Positions 48,938 to 57,420 of a stretch of DNA of 64,000 nucleotides are shown here, piece by piece. The notes below the pieces were generated by a model that searched no databases, was not told the DNA's origin, and saw nothing but the letters and a program-made list of their open reading frames with translations. The position numbers and the translations under genes were made by a program. The stretch covers positions 1-64,000 of the IMG/VR virus record IMGVR_UViG_3300028800_000081. The stretch is one strand, 5' to 3'. Source of the DNA: a virus. Every line of letters starts with the position of its first letter. Position 1 is the first letter of the stretch.

Positions 48938-49353
48938 CCTACTCCGACAAATCGAACGAAGAGCTAGCCGACGCGCTGACCGGCATGCTTGCCACGGCGG
49001 CACAGCTCAAACGCGACGGCGACATCGAGATCGCGGATTCGATCTGGGATGGACAGATTGCGCCGCTGCTCACAGAATGCGCGAGGCGGTTGCGCGTGAC
49101 GAAAAGCGCGCCGCGCCCATACGTAGACCTCCGCGCGGTACCTGGCTCCGTATACTTTCGCGATTGCCACGGCGCGTTTTACCACTTGCGTCAATGCCAG
49201 TTCCCAATTGACGTTCTGGACGCCGCCCATTACCCAAATTCTTTCGGTCGTGCGGTCAACGAATCGGACGCGCAGCAATTGATCAGCGACATATTCTACA
49301 AAACTCCGCCCGGCACCGTAATCGCCATTTCCGATCGGGTTCTCGATCTATGA
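48907..49353 (+). CDS. Hypothetical protein
   Basis: 148 residues. Helical first half (DKSNEELADALTGMLATAAQ) and a beta second half (SVYFRDCHGAFYHLRQ). Overlaps the small membrane gene upstream and the NusG-like gene downstream. Function unknown. Confidence 0.6.
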   Translation: MDQSHNSPLLTYSDKSNEELADALTGMLATAAQLKRDGDIEIADSIWDGQIAPLLTECARRLRVTKSAPRPYVDLRAVPGSVYFRDCHGAFYHLRQCQFPIDVLDAAHYPNSFGRAVNESDAQQLISDIFYKTPPGTVIAISDRVLDL

Positions 49354-49895
49354 CAGTCACGCACGCCAACGGGTCCAAGCCCAAAAAGCCGCAAGACCAT
49401 CTCCGCTGGTACGTGGTGCGCACGGAATCCCGCCGGGAGAAGCGCGCGGCGCTCGAGATCGAAGCCATGGGCGTCACGGTCTTTCTCCCTCTGCACTACG
49501 AATTCGTGAAAGACGGCAAGTGGTACAAGCCGGAGGCGCGAGGCCCGCTGTTCCCCAGATATATCTTCATCATGGCCCGGCAGCGATCGCCCTGGGGAAA
49601 GATCCGCGACGCCCGCGGCGTCGAGCGCGTGATCTGCAAGACAGACGGCACGCCGGTCCCCGTACCCTACCGGCAAATGCGCTTCATCCGCACCCGTCAC
49701 AAGCGAGGCGAGAAGAAACGCATCGAGCCTAAATTCAAGCAGGGCCAGCGGGTCCGCGTGACAAACGGCCCATTCGAAAGCTTCGAAGGCACATTCGACG
49801 GCTCGGCACAGAACCGCGTCAAGGTGCTGCTCAGCATCTTCGGACGCGAGACTGAGGTCCAGATACCCGAAACAGATTTGCGAGGCGTGGCGTGA
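49350..49895 (+). CDS. NusG/RfaH-like transcription factor
   Basis: 181 residues. NGN domain: LRWYVVRTESRREKRAALEI, VTVFLPLHYE, GPLFPRYIFIM. KOW domain: FKQGQRVRVTNGPFESFEGT then VLLSIFGRETEVQIP. NusG binds RNA polymerase and prevents pausing. Phage versions act as antiterminators for late genes. It sits 1.7 kb before the terminase. Confidence 0.87.
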   Translation: MTVTHANGSKPKKPQDHLRWYVVRTESRREKRAALEIEAMGVTVFLPLHYEFVKDGKWYKPEARGPLFPRYIFIMARQRSPWGKIRDARGVERVICKTDGTPVPVPYRQMRFIRTRHKRGEKKRIEPKFKQGQRVRVTNGPFESFEGTFDGSAQNRVKVLLSIFGRETEVQIPETDLRGVA

Positions 49896-49926
49896 GGAAC
49901 AAGGAACGCGCTGCAAAGGTGAACGC

Positions 49927-50124
49927 ATGAGCGAGAAGACGACATGGAAGCGATGGCACGAGGGAGCCAATCCGCAGCTTGACGCGATAGTGTTGCGGCG
50001 GTTCGGGAGCGACCATGACAAGCCGTGCCACAATCCAGAAATGCTCACATGCGCGCTATGGTCCTGCCAAGTCCATGATCGCTGCCGTTTGTCCCCCACC
50101 CCCGACCAGAAGGCGGCACAATGA
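49927..50124 (+). CDS. Small Cys-rich protein
   Basis: 65 residues. PCHNPEMLTCALWSCQVHDRC carries four Cys and two His. Begins MSEKT, as does the following gene. Unrecognised. Confidence 0.6.
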   Translation: MSEKTTWKRWHEGANPQLDAIVLRRFGSDHDKPCHNPEMLTCALWSCQVHDRCRLSPTPDQKAAQ

Positions 50125-50312
50125 GCGAGAAAACATTTATGTGCCCAGATTGTCGCAAGCCCAATGCGATAACGGCCAGACAGAAAGCCGCTCATAATCA
50201 TTGCGACGAATGCACGGAATCGTGCCGACGCATGATGGAGCCTGCATCTCACGTCGTTCTGACCTTCACTGGCATGCCCGTGTTCCGGCGTGAATTTCCG
50301 ACATCGCCATGA
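50121..50312 (+). CDS. Small zinc-ribbon protein
   Basis: 63 residues. CPDCRKPNAI and CDECTESCRR form a zinc ribbon. Its stop overlaps the next ATG. Confidence 0.6.
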   Translation: MSEKTFMCPDCRKPNAITARQKAAHNHCDECTESCRRMMEPASHVVLTFTGMPVFRREFPTSP

Positions 50313-50701
50313 CCCAATCGACCACAGAGAAATGCGCCAGAGCGTTGGCTGAGGCTGATGTCCGAAGCAAGGTTCCGGCTTTGTGGGATGATGCTGTGCG
50401 CCGCCATGTCGATGCAAATTGGCGCGACTACATCCCCCAGGTTCGGACGGTTTTCCAGAACGCGCGGGAGCCTACGGAGGCGATGTGGGGCGGGCTCGCG
50501 CGGCAAATCGTATTCTGGCAACGCGGAGGGCCGGGACAGACTGGGGCGTCTCTCTATCGCTTCCTAGAGCCTGTCGGGTTCGAAGCGCCGGAATGGCTCA
50601 GAAAGGAAATTCCAGACGACAATCGCGTCCCGCCAAAAGGTACGATTGCCGCCGTAATCTGGCAAGCCATGCTAGACGAGATCATGAAGGAGGAGCCATG
50701 A
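50309..50701 (+). CDS. Early protein, paralog of the next gene
   Basis: 130 residues. Contains AREPTEAMWGGLARQ and a C-terminal AAVIWQAMLDEI. Shares this layout with the next protein (AMREPTHEMCRAGERQ and IWRDMLDAAL), suggesting a tandem duplication. Function unknown. Confidence 0.6.
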   Translation: MTQSTTEKCARALAEADVRSKVPALWDDAVRRHVDANWRDYIPQVRTVFQNAREPTEAMWGGLARQIVFWQRGGPGQTGASLYRFLEPVGFEAPEWLRKEIPDDNRVPPKGTIAAVIWQAMLDEIMKEEP

Positions 50702-51000
50702 CCGACATGGTGGAGCGAGCTATGCGCGCGGCCCTTGATGCTTCGGGATACACCTCAGAAGGAGATAGGGCAGCGATTCTTTCTGGAAAACTTCACGGCA
50801 TTTTCAGCCTTCCAGTCATCATTCGCGCCGCAATCCAAGCCATGCGCGAGCCGACCCATGAAATGTGTAGAGCCGGAGAGCGCCAAGCCTTCAATTCGGC
50901 GGGACCAGATGTTCATTCCGGGGAGGCTGGCGACATTTGGCGCGATATGCTCGACGCCGCCCTCTCCACCCCACCTATTGACAAGGACACAAAATCGTAG
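50698..51000 (+). CDS. Early protein, paralog of the previous gene
   Basis: 100 residues. VERAMRAALDASGYTSEGDR start and MREPTHEMCRAGERQ core are a common phage protein pattern. Shorter copy of its neighbour. Overlaps it by ATGA. Confidence 0.6.
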   Translation: MTDMVERAMRAALDASGYTSEGDRAAILSGKLHGIFSLPVIIRAAIQAMREPTHEMCRAGERQAFNSAGPDVHSGEAGDIWRDMLDAALSTPPIDKDTKS

Positions 51001-51248
51001 GATTTCTCCTGCGTCGAACCGCTGGGGGCGTTCCGCCACCCACTCCGTAGGGGTCTCCAAAACCGGAGCAGTTCTGCCCCTCGAAAACCCAATAAAATCA
51101 GCACTTTCTGAGCAATAAAGGGTCAAGCGGTTACGACCGCGACACCCGGCCCGAATCCCCTGCAATCCGTAGCACCTTGGCCGGGCAGTTTGACGACCGC
51201 GTATACACTCCTTGCCATCGCCTCGGCAGTCCGCGTATACAGATCGGC
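51001..51248. other. Gap with direct repeats and a tRNA-like string
   Basis: No gene seen. Holds a direct repeat CCGCGTATACA at 51197 and 51231 (34 bases apart), just before a small gene and the terminase. Also GGTCTCCAAAACCGGAG (51052-51068), which matches, from memory, the anticodon arm of many tRNA-Trp genes. The repeats could be packaging or regulatory sites. Confidence 0.4.
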
Positions 51249-51593
51249 ATGAAGGCCGTGAAGTGCAAAACGTGTGGCAAAGAGGAATGGCGGCATACTT
51301 GCGGCCCTGGCGCTCCGCCTCTCGCAACGCTCGCCCTCGGAACGCCTATTGCCTTCATCGCGTCTGCTACGAACACCGGCCCCTCAACGACCCAAGGCCG
51401 AGGCGGAAAAGCCGTCACGCTCAAACACCCTGACGGCTCGGCACTGAAAGCCGGAGACATCGCGCAAGGTGATATCATGACGGTCGATAAGGCGACCGGC
51501 ATCGTCAAATCCAGTCTGAGCCGCAAGGAATACCTGAAGCTCAAAGCCCGTGACCGTCGCGCTCGCGTGAAAGCGCAGAAGCAGACGGCTTAA
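51249..51593 (+). CDS. Small zinc-knuckle protein before the terminase
   Basis: 114 residues. MKAVKCKTCGKEEWRHTCG zinc site, then PPLATLALGTPI and a basic end (LKLKARDRRARVKAQ). Could bind DNA. No ribosome site is obvious. Confidence 0.6.
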   Translation: MKAVKCKTCGKEEWRHTCGPGAPPLATLALGTPIAFIASATNTGPSTTQGRGGKAVTLKHPDGSALKAGDIAQGDIMTVDKATGIVKSSLSRKEYLKLKARDRRARVKAQKQTA

Positions 51594-51614
51594 CCCACCA
51601 CAAAGGTCAATCGT

Positions 51615-52187
51615 ATGGCGCGTGCCGCCAAGCCGAAGAAGGCCGCGCGCTCACTTCCCCCAGCCGGCCCACCGCGGAAACGTGGAAGACCATCTGGCTA
51701 CAGGGCCGAATTCGCCGCTCAAGCGCGAGAGATGTGCGAAGGAGGCGCCACCGATTTCGAGGTCGCGCGCGCACTCGGCACAACGGATCGAAACCTCTAT
51801 CGCTGGGCGATTGAATATCCAGAATTTCGTCAGGCCCTAAAACTTGGCAAGGACGGCCCCGACGATCGCGTGGTGCGCAGCCTGTTCGAGAAGGCCACTG
51901 GCTACCGGATCATCACCGAGAAAATCTTCCTTCAGGCCGGCTCACGTGAGCCCATCCGCGTCCCATTCATCGAGCATGTTGCGCCTGACACAACGGCTTG
52001 CATCTTTTGGCTCAAGAATCGTCGCGTCTTGGAGTGGCGCGACAGACAGGCGACCACGACGGAAGACGGCGACGAAACGGTGACGATCAAGGTCGAGGGT
52101 GGATTGCCGGCAGAGATCGAGGCGCCTGTAGCCCCTACGGTGCCGGCGGATGTAGACCCTACACCGGACGACAATGCCGGTTCTTAG
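51615..52187 (+). CDS. terS: Terminase small subunit
   Basis: 190 residues. Arg/Lys-rich start; AAQAREMCEGGATDFEVARALG is a helix-turn-helix typical of small terminases, followed by DRNLYRWAIEYPEFRQALKL. Recognises the packaging site. Overlaps the large subunit by 14 bases. Confidence 0.8.
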   Translation: MARAAKPKKAARSLPPAGPPRKRGRPSGYRAEFAAQAREMCEGGATDFEVARALGTTDRNLYRWAIEYPEFRQALKLGKDGPDDRVVRSLFEKATGYRIITEKIFLQAGSREPIRVPFIEHVAPDTTACIFWLKNRRVLEWRDRQATTTEDGDETVTIKVEGGLPAEIEAPVAPTVPADVDPTPDDNAGS

Positions 52188-53499
52188 GGTCACGCTTCCG
52201 ACGCTGCACGCCGATCAGGTACGGGCGTGGCGGTTGCCCGGAAAGCGCAAGGCCGTCAGATGCGGGCGTCGTTGGGGTAAGTCTCTCCTCGGAGAAACGA
52301 TTGCCGGAGACGGCGCGGTCAAGGGTGAGCTCGTCGGATGGTTTGCTCCGACGTATCGCTATCTCTCCGAGCCCTACAACGACCTCGTCGAGATTCTTCA
52401 GGGCGTGCTGCAACGATCATCGAAAAACGAGGGCGTGATTCGCACGCTGACAAAGGGCCAGATTGATTTCTGGACCATGGACGACGAGCGCTGCGGGCGC
52501 GGCCGCAAGTATCACAAGATCATCATCGACGAGGCGGCGTTCAACAAACCGAACGCACGGCAAATCTGGGAGCAGTCTATCGAGCCAACGTTGCTCGACT
52601 ATTCCGGCACCGCCTATGTGCTGAGCAACACGAAAGGCAATTCGCCGGAGAACTTCTTCTGGCAGGTCTGCAACGATCCAAGCCTGCACTTCCTCGAGCA
52701 CCACGCCCCCACGATGAGTAACCCGCTTGTGCCGCTACGGCTCAAGGGCGAAGACGAGATCACCTACCAGGAACGCCGTCTAACGGTGTTTGAGAAGCTC
52801 AAGGCCGACAATCATCCGCTGGTGTATCAGCAGGAATATCTTGCCGAGTTCGTCGACTTCTCCGGCGAGGCATTCTTCGCGTTGGACAAATTGCTGATCG
52901 ACGGCAAGCCGGCACCGAAGCCGAGATACTGCGACACCGTCTTTGCCGTATTGGACACGGCGGTCAAAACAGGAACTGCAAACGACGGAACGGCCGTCAC
53001 GTATTGCGCGGTCATCCGCCACGTTCTGCCATACGAACTCATCATCCTCGATTGGGACATCGTCCAGATTGAGGGCGCGATGCTCGAAACGTGGCTCCCC
53101 AGCGTCTTCAAACGGCTCGAGGAATTGTCCGCAGAGTATGGCGCGCGCCGGGGTTCCATGGGCGCCTTCATTGAAGACGCGGCAAGCGGGACGATCTTGC
53201 TCCAGCAATCGGCGCGACACGGATGGCCGGCGCGCGCGATCGATTCCGAACTCACTGCGGCCGGCAAGGATGGGCGCGGAATTTCGGTCTCGGGCTACGT
53301 GTATCGCGGCCTCGTGAAGTTTTCCGAGCACGCCTACAACAAGACCAAGGCCTACAAGGGCGTGACGCGCAATCATCTCGTGAGCCAGGTTGTCGAGTTC
53401 CGGGTTGGCGACAAGGACGCGGCGAAGCGCGCGGACGATTTATTAGACGCGTTCGTCTATAGTGTGGCGCTGTCACTCGGAAACGCTGAAGGCTACTGA
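52174..53499 (+). CDS. terL: Terminase large subunit
   Basis: 441 residues. Walker A GRRWGKS at 31-37, Walker B IIIDEA with Asp119/Glu120, and nuclease-domain acidic residues near LDTA (Asp261) and IEDAAS. Powers DNA packaging and cuts concatemers. Directly followed by the portal. Confidence 0.93.
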   Translation: MPVLRVTLPTLHADQVRAWRLPGKRKAVRCGRRWGKSLLGETIAGDGAVKGELVGWFAPTYRYLSEPYNDLVEILQGVLQRSSKNEGVIRTLTKGQIDFWTMDDERCGRGRKYHKIIIDEAAFNKPNARQIWEQSIEPTLLDYSGTAYVLSNTKGNSPENFFWQVCNDPSLHFLEHHAPTMSNPLVPLRLKGEDEITYQERRLTVFEKLKADNHPLVYQQEYLAEFVDFSGEAFFALDKLLIDGKPAPKPRYCDTVFAVLDTAVKTGTANDGTAVTYCAVIRHVLPYELIILDWDIVQIEGAMLETWLPSVFKRLEELSAEYGARRGSMGAFIEDAASGTILLQQSARHGWPARAIDSELTAAGKDGRGISVSGYVYRGLVKFSEHAYNKTKAYKGVTRNHLVSQVVEFRVGDKDAAKRADDLLDAFVYSVALSLGNAEGY

Positions 53500-55044
53500 A
53501 TGGGCCAGGTGACGGTTTACAGTGCGGACAACGGGCCGCTCCCGGGCTCATGCCTTGGAACGCCGTTGACGCAAATCCTCAACAGCGAGGATGCGCTTCC
53601 GGGCAGTGATGCGTCGTACGAGCTCGCAAAATTGCTCTACGTCTATCATCCGCTGGGCGACAAGATTGCGCGAAAGCCTATCGAACTCGCGCAGTCGCAA
53701 TCCCGGGAAATCACCATCCCGGATTCTCCCGAGGAGCACGTCAAGAAGGCGTTCATCGACCAGTGGACGGCGGACAAGGTCGACGAGGTCATTTCGAACC
53801 TGATGACGCTTGCCCGCGTCTATGGGCTTGCGACAGTTGGCGTGCTGACCCGGGGCGACAACGCCAACACGGCGCTCGACTACAAGACGCTCTGGGAAAA
53901 GGAAATCGCGTACAACGTTTGGGATCCGTTGAACACGGCTGGCAGCATTGTGCTCAACCAGGATCCGAACGCCATGGATTTCCTGAAGCCGCAAAGCGTC
54001 ACGGTGTCGGGCACCGCGTATCACCGCTCTCGCACCTGCGTGGCGATGAACGAGAAGCCGATCTACATCCAGTACACGACGTCCGCCTACGGGTATGTCG
54101 GCCGCTCCGCGTATCAGCGCTGCCTCTTCCCGCTGAAATCCTTCATCCAGTCTATGCAAACCGACGATCTCGTGACGCTGAAGGCCGGCGTGCTGGTCGC
54201 AAAGCTCAAGCCAGCGGGATCGATCGTCGACAACATCATGGCGTATTTCGCCGGGCAGAAGCGCCAGCTCATCCGTGAAGCGCAGAATTACAACGTCATC
54301 TCCATCAATGCGCCGGACGAAGCGATTGAGTCGCTCAACCTGCAGAACCTGGACGGCGCATCGAAGAACGCGCGCGACAACATCCTGAAGAACATCGCCA
54401 TGGGCGCCGACATGCCGGCGCTGGTGCTGAACGAGGAAACCTTTGTCGACGGCTTCGGCGAGGGCACGGAAGACGCCAACAAGATCGCCCGCTTCGTCGA
54501 TCGCATCCGCCTCCAGATGTCAGGCGTCTATGCGTTTCACGACAACATCACCCAGTATCGGGCGTGGAACCCGGATTTCTATGCAGGGCTGCAGAACGAG
54601 TTCCCGGCTTGGCGCAGCGTCCCTTTCGACGTGGCGTTCAATCGCTTCCGCAATTCCTTTGCAGCCGTGTGGCCGAACTTCCTGCAAGAGCCGGATAGCG
54701 AAAAGGTCAAGATCGAGGACGTAAAGCTCAAAGCCGTGATCGCCATCGTGGAAATCCTCACCCCGGCGCTGGACCCGAACAATAAAGCCGCCCTGTTCCA
54801 GTGGGCGTGCGACTGCTTCAACGAAAACAAGCTGCTCTTTCCCTCTCCACTCGACCTCGAATTCGACGACGAGTTCATGGCGTTTGCCGAGGAATCGGCT
54901 GCGCAACTCAAGGAACCGGAACCGTCCAAGCCCTTCGCCGCCAATGACGCGCAGCGGATGCTGAGCGAGGCTGTAGCCCGGCTACCTGATCGTGATCCCA
55001 GGCGCCGGCGCGTGGCGGACCTCGTCAAGCTCGTGAATGCATGA
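53500..55044 (+). CDS. Portal protein (DUF1073)
   Basis: 514 residues. ELAKLLYVYHPLGDKIARKP and AYNVWDPLNTAGS, FAGQKRQLIREAQNYNV, MPALVLNEETFVDGFGEG fit DUF1073-type portals. Dodecameric ring through which DNA enters the head. Length normal. Confidence 0.88.
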   Translation: MGQVTVYSADNGPLPGSCLGTPLTQILNSEDALPGSDASYELAKLLYVYHPLGDKIARKPIELAQSQSREITIPDSPEEHVKKAFIDQWTADKVDEVISNLMTLARVYGLATVGVLTRGDNANTALDYKTLWEKEIAYNVWDPLNTAGSIVLNQDPNAMDFLKPQSVTVSGTAYHRSRTCVAMNEKPIYIQYTTSAYGYVGRSAYQRCLFPLKSFIQSMQTDDLVTLKAGVLVAKLKPAGSIVDNIMAYFAGQKRQLIREAQNYNVISINAPDEAIESLNLQNLDGASKNARDNILKNIAMGADMPALVLNEETFVDGFGEGTEDANKIARFVDRIRLQMSGVYAFHDNITQYRAWNPDFYAGLQNEFPAWRSVPFDVAFNRFRNSFAAVWPNFLQEPDSEKVKIEDVKLKAVIAIVEILTPALDPNNKAALFQWACDCFNENKLLFPSPLDLEFDDEFMAFAEESAAQLKEPEPSKPFAANDAQRMLSEAVARLPDRDPRRRRVADLVKLVNA

Positions 55045-55268
55045 GCCACCTTGACCGCGACATGGAGGCATCAGTCCGCGCCATGGATGCGGGCCGCCTG
55101 CGATACGGCGCGCTGTCCGAGCAATTCCAGGCCGAGTGCATGGCTGGCAACTGGCCGGCAACGGAGCGCCTGCGGTTCGAAGTCGTAACGGCCGTTGAAG
55201 GATATCTGGACGCCATGGCCGCCGCGTATCGCAGGATGGAGATCGCCAAAGCGACGCAGGGCCGATGA
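55041..55268 (+). CDS. Small head-module protein
   Basis: 75 residues, helical (DMEASVRAMDAGRLRYGALS). ATGA overlaps on both sides between portal and Mu F-like gene. Unrecognised. Confidence 0.6.
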   Translation: MSHLDRDMEASVRAMDAGRLRYGALSEQFQAECMAGNWPATERLRFEVVTAVEGYLDAMAAAYRRMEIAKATQGR

Positions 55269-56086
55269 CCACCCGGGCCTACAACGACATCCTGTCCGAA
55301 GCGATCGAGGACATTTCGCTCAACGGGTATGACACCCCAGACCGTATCGCCTACTGGACCGAACGCCTCCGGATCGCTGCCGAAGAGCAGGCCCGCAAGC
55401 CGGACGAAATGGAGCGGATGCTTCAGGAGGCGATGCGGGCCATCTACACGCGCCTCGTCGAAAAGGGCAAAGCGCTTCAGTATCACCAAGGCATTGCGCG
55501 CTTCACGCTTGAGAAGGTGCGGCCGGAACTCAGGGGCGAACTTGATCGCCGTATACTGGCTGCCGCTGACCTCATCAGGCTCAACCGCACCGAGGCCATT
55601 CGCAATACCCTGCACAGGTTTCAAGGATGGGCAACGAGCATACCGCGTGGAGGATTGGCGGACGTTGACCGGGGCAAGGTGAAATCCGACCTCAAAAAGC
55701 CTATGCAGCGCCTCCCCTACTCGGAGAGATTCGTACTTACGGATCAGGCCCACAAACTCAGGGCGTCCATTTCGGAAGTCTTGGCTCAGGACGGTGGAGC
55801 GCTAGGAGGCATCTGGCACTCGAACTGGCGCCAGAGTGGATACCAGGCGCGCATCACGCACAAGGAACGCGACCTCAACTTCTACACGATGCGAGACAAC
55901 TGGGCGATCCGCGCAGGGCTGATGAAAGTTGGGCCATACGGGTACTACGACGATATCACGCCGGTCGCATTCGAGCCCAATTGCAGATGCTTCATGCAGT
56001 GGCGCTACTCACTTCGGGCTATCCCGCCGGAGCAATTGACGGTAAAAGGAAGGGCCGAACTTGATCGCGTGCGAGTCGCAGCTTGA
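55265..56086 (+). CDS. Mu F-like head morphogenesis protein
   Basis: 273 residues. Helical body and a C-terminal part with WRQSGYQARITHKERDLNFY and FEPNCRCFMQW, the Cys-containing ending common to Mu gpF-type minor head proteins. Probably injected or needed in head assembly. A homing endonuclease starts inside its stop. Confidence 0.8.
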   Translation: MTTRAYNDILSEAIEDISLNGYDTPDRIAYWTERLRIAAEEQARKPDEMERMLQEAMRAIYTRLVEKGKALQYHQGIARFTLEKVRPELRGELDRRILAAADLIRLNRTEAIRNTLHRFQGWATSIPRGGLADVDRGKVKSDLKKPMQRLPYSERFVLTDQAHKLRASISEVLAQDGGALGGIWHSNWRQSGYQARITHKERDLNFYTMRDNWAIRAGLMKVGPYGYYDDITPVAFEPNCRCFMQWRYSLRAIPPEQLTVKGRAELDRVRVAA

Positions 56087-56862
56087 TCGAAAAGACAGAT
56101 TTCTACGTCTACGTCTATTTCAGATTGGATGGGTCTCCCTGCTATGTGGGGAAGGGGCGCGGAGAGCGGTGGCTCGTTCATGAACGGCAAGAGTCGCACA
56201 ACCAGCATTTTAACCGCATCATTTCAAAGGCCGGCGCGTCTCTGCCTAAAGTAAAGACCCGCGAAGGCCTGACAAACGCCGCAGCGATCGAAACGGAAAT
56301 AGCTCTTATAGCCGCGATTGGGCGAGCCGACCTCGGGTCCGGTCCGCTGGTAAATCACACCATTGGTGGCGATGGATCGCGGGGCCATATTCACACTATG
56401 TCAGCATCTTCCCGCAGGAAGCTAAGTGCTGCAAAAATGGGCCACGCGGTATCCAAAGAAACTCGGGAAAAGATATCGCGCGCCCTTCGCGGTAGATCAC
56501 TCTCGTCAGAGCACAAGGAAAAAGTCAGCGCCGGCATAAAAGCGTCCGGCAAGGCTGCGGCGCATATCCTTGATCTTGCAAATCAGTGTCGCGGCAAGCG
56601 TTTGTCGCAAGAGCACTGCGAGAAAGTGCGGCTAGCTAATATCGGAAAGAATCGGTCTCCAGAAGCGCGCGCGGCAATGAGTGAGGCTCAGCGCCGCAGA
56701 AAGCATGGTCCGATGTCTCCTGAGGCGCTCGCGCGGCGTCGCGAAAAGACGAAGCATCACACCAAGAGCCCTGAGACGAGAGCGCGAATAAGTGCGGCAG
56801 CAAAGGCGCAGCACGCTAGAGCGAGGGCCGAACGTGAACGCGACCGACCAACTCTCCTCTGA
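56083..56862 (+). CDS. GIY-YIG homing endonuclease with NUMOD repeats
   Basis: 259 residues with TTG start. FYVYVYFRLDGSPCYVGKGR is the GIY-YIG core (Y-V-Y ... Y-V-G), Glu in AAAIETEI. The C-terminal half has repeated NUMOD3-type DNA-binding units (SKETREKISRALRGRSLSSE, SPEARAAMSEAQRRRK). Free-standing selfish nuclease between head genes. Confidence 0.88.
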   Translation: MIEKTDFYVYVYFRLDGSPCYVGKGRGERWLVHERQESHNQHFNRIISKAGASLPKVKTREGLTNAAAIETEIALIAAIGRADLGSGPLVNHTIGGDGSRGHIHTMSASSRRKLSAAKMGHAVSKETREKISRALRGRSLSSEHKEKVSAGIKASGKAAAHILDLANQCRGKRLSQEHCEKVRLANIGKNRSPEARAAMSEAQRRRKHGPMSPEALARRREKTKHHTKSPETRARISAAAKAQHARARAERERDRPTLL

Positions 56863-57022
56863 TATTCAGGCCGTTTACGACAGCGTCGTTTCGGAGATGC
56901 GCGTTGCTCTCGGGCGAGAACTTACGATCCCTGAAACAGTAGAAGCATTTCAAGCCAGCCGGGAGCGCATCGCGCGCACCATCCAGTGCGCGACGATCGA
57001 AACGGCAGGGCCTCGAAACTGA
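56834..57022 (+). CDS. Small hypothetical protein
   Basis: 62 residues with GTG start, within the end of the homing gene. LSSDIQAVYDSVVSEMRVAL then TIPETVEAFQASRER. Phage head-module size; unrecognised. Confidence 0.55.
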   Translation: MNATDQLSSDIQAVYDSVVSEMRVALGRELTIPETVEAFQASRERIARTIQCATIETAGPRN

Positions 57023-57029
57023 GGACCGC

Positions 57030-57215
57030 ATGAGCAACCATCCGACCGTCAAACCCTTCACCGGAACATCCGAAGCAGCACTGTCGATCCTGTGCCGCGT
57101 TGAGTGCGTGGACGGCAAGATCGTGCGCTGCATCCCGATCCACGACGTGAGGATCATGGAGCAGGAAGTCGCGGGCCGCAAAACCGTGTTCGCCTCGTCA
57201 AAGTCGCAGAGTTGA
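57030..57215 (+). CDS. Small hypothetical protein
   Basis: 61 residues, beta-like (ALSILCRVECVDGKIVRCIP). Ordinary phage gene of unknown role. Confidence 0.55.
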   Translation: MSNHPTVKPFTGTSEAALSILCRVECVDGKIVRCIPIHDVRIMEQEVAGRKTVFASSKSQS

Positions 57216-57222
57216 GGGCAGC

Positions 57223-57420
57223 ATGAACGCGAGCAAGCTCGACGCTGCACTGGCGAAGTGCGATGCGATTGTGAGCCGCTCTGATGCCAGCAAAAGCGTT
57301 GCGCTACTGTCACCAGAGGAATTGCGCCGCCTGAAATACGATCCCCTGACGACGCACGTCGGGGCTACATCGTCAAAAAAGTACTGGCACCCGCAATACG
57401 GTTATTTTGAAATCCCATGA
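57223..57420 (+). CDS. Small hypothetical protein
   Basis: 65 residues, charged, ending YWHPQYGYFEIP. ATGA overlap with the next gene. Confidence 0.55.
   Translation: MNASKLDAALAKCDAIVSRSDASKSVALLSPEELRRLKYDPLTTHVGATSSKKYWHPQYGYFEIP

Noticed and set aside
48994-49211. Plus-strand ORF 48867-49211 as a gene
   Set aside because: It lies out of frame in the 48907-49353 gene; composition is Arg-rich and it breaks the chain of coupled starts.
49296-50417. 373-residue minus-strand ORF
   Set aside because: It runs antisense through the NusG-like gene and several coupled small genes and shows no motif.
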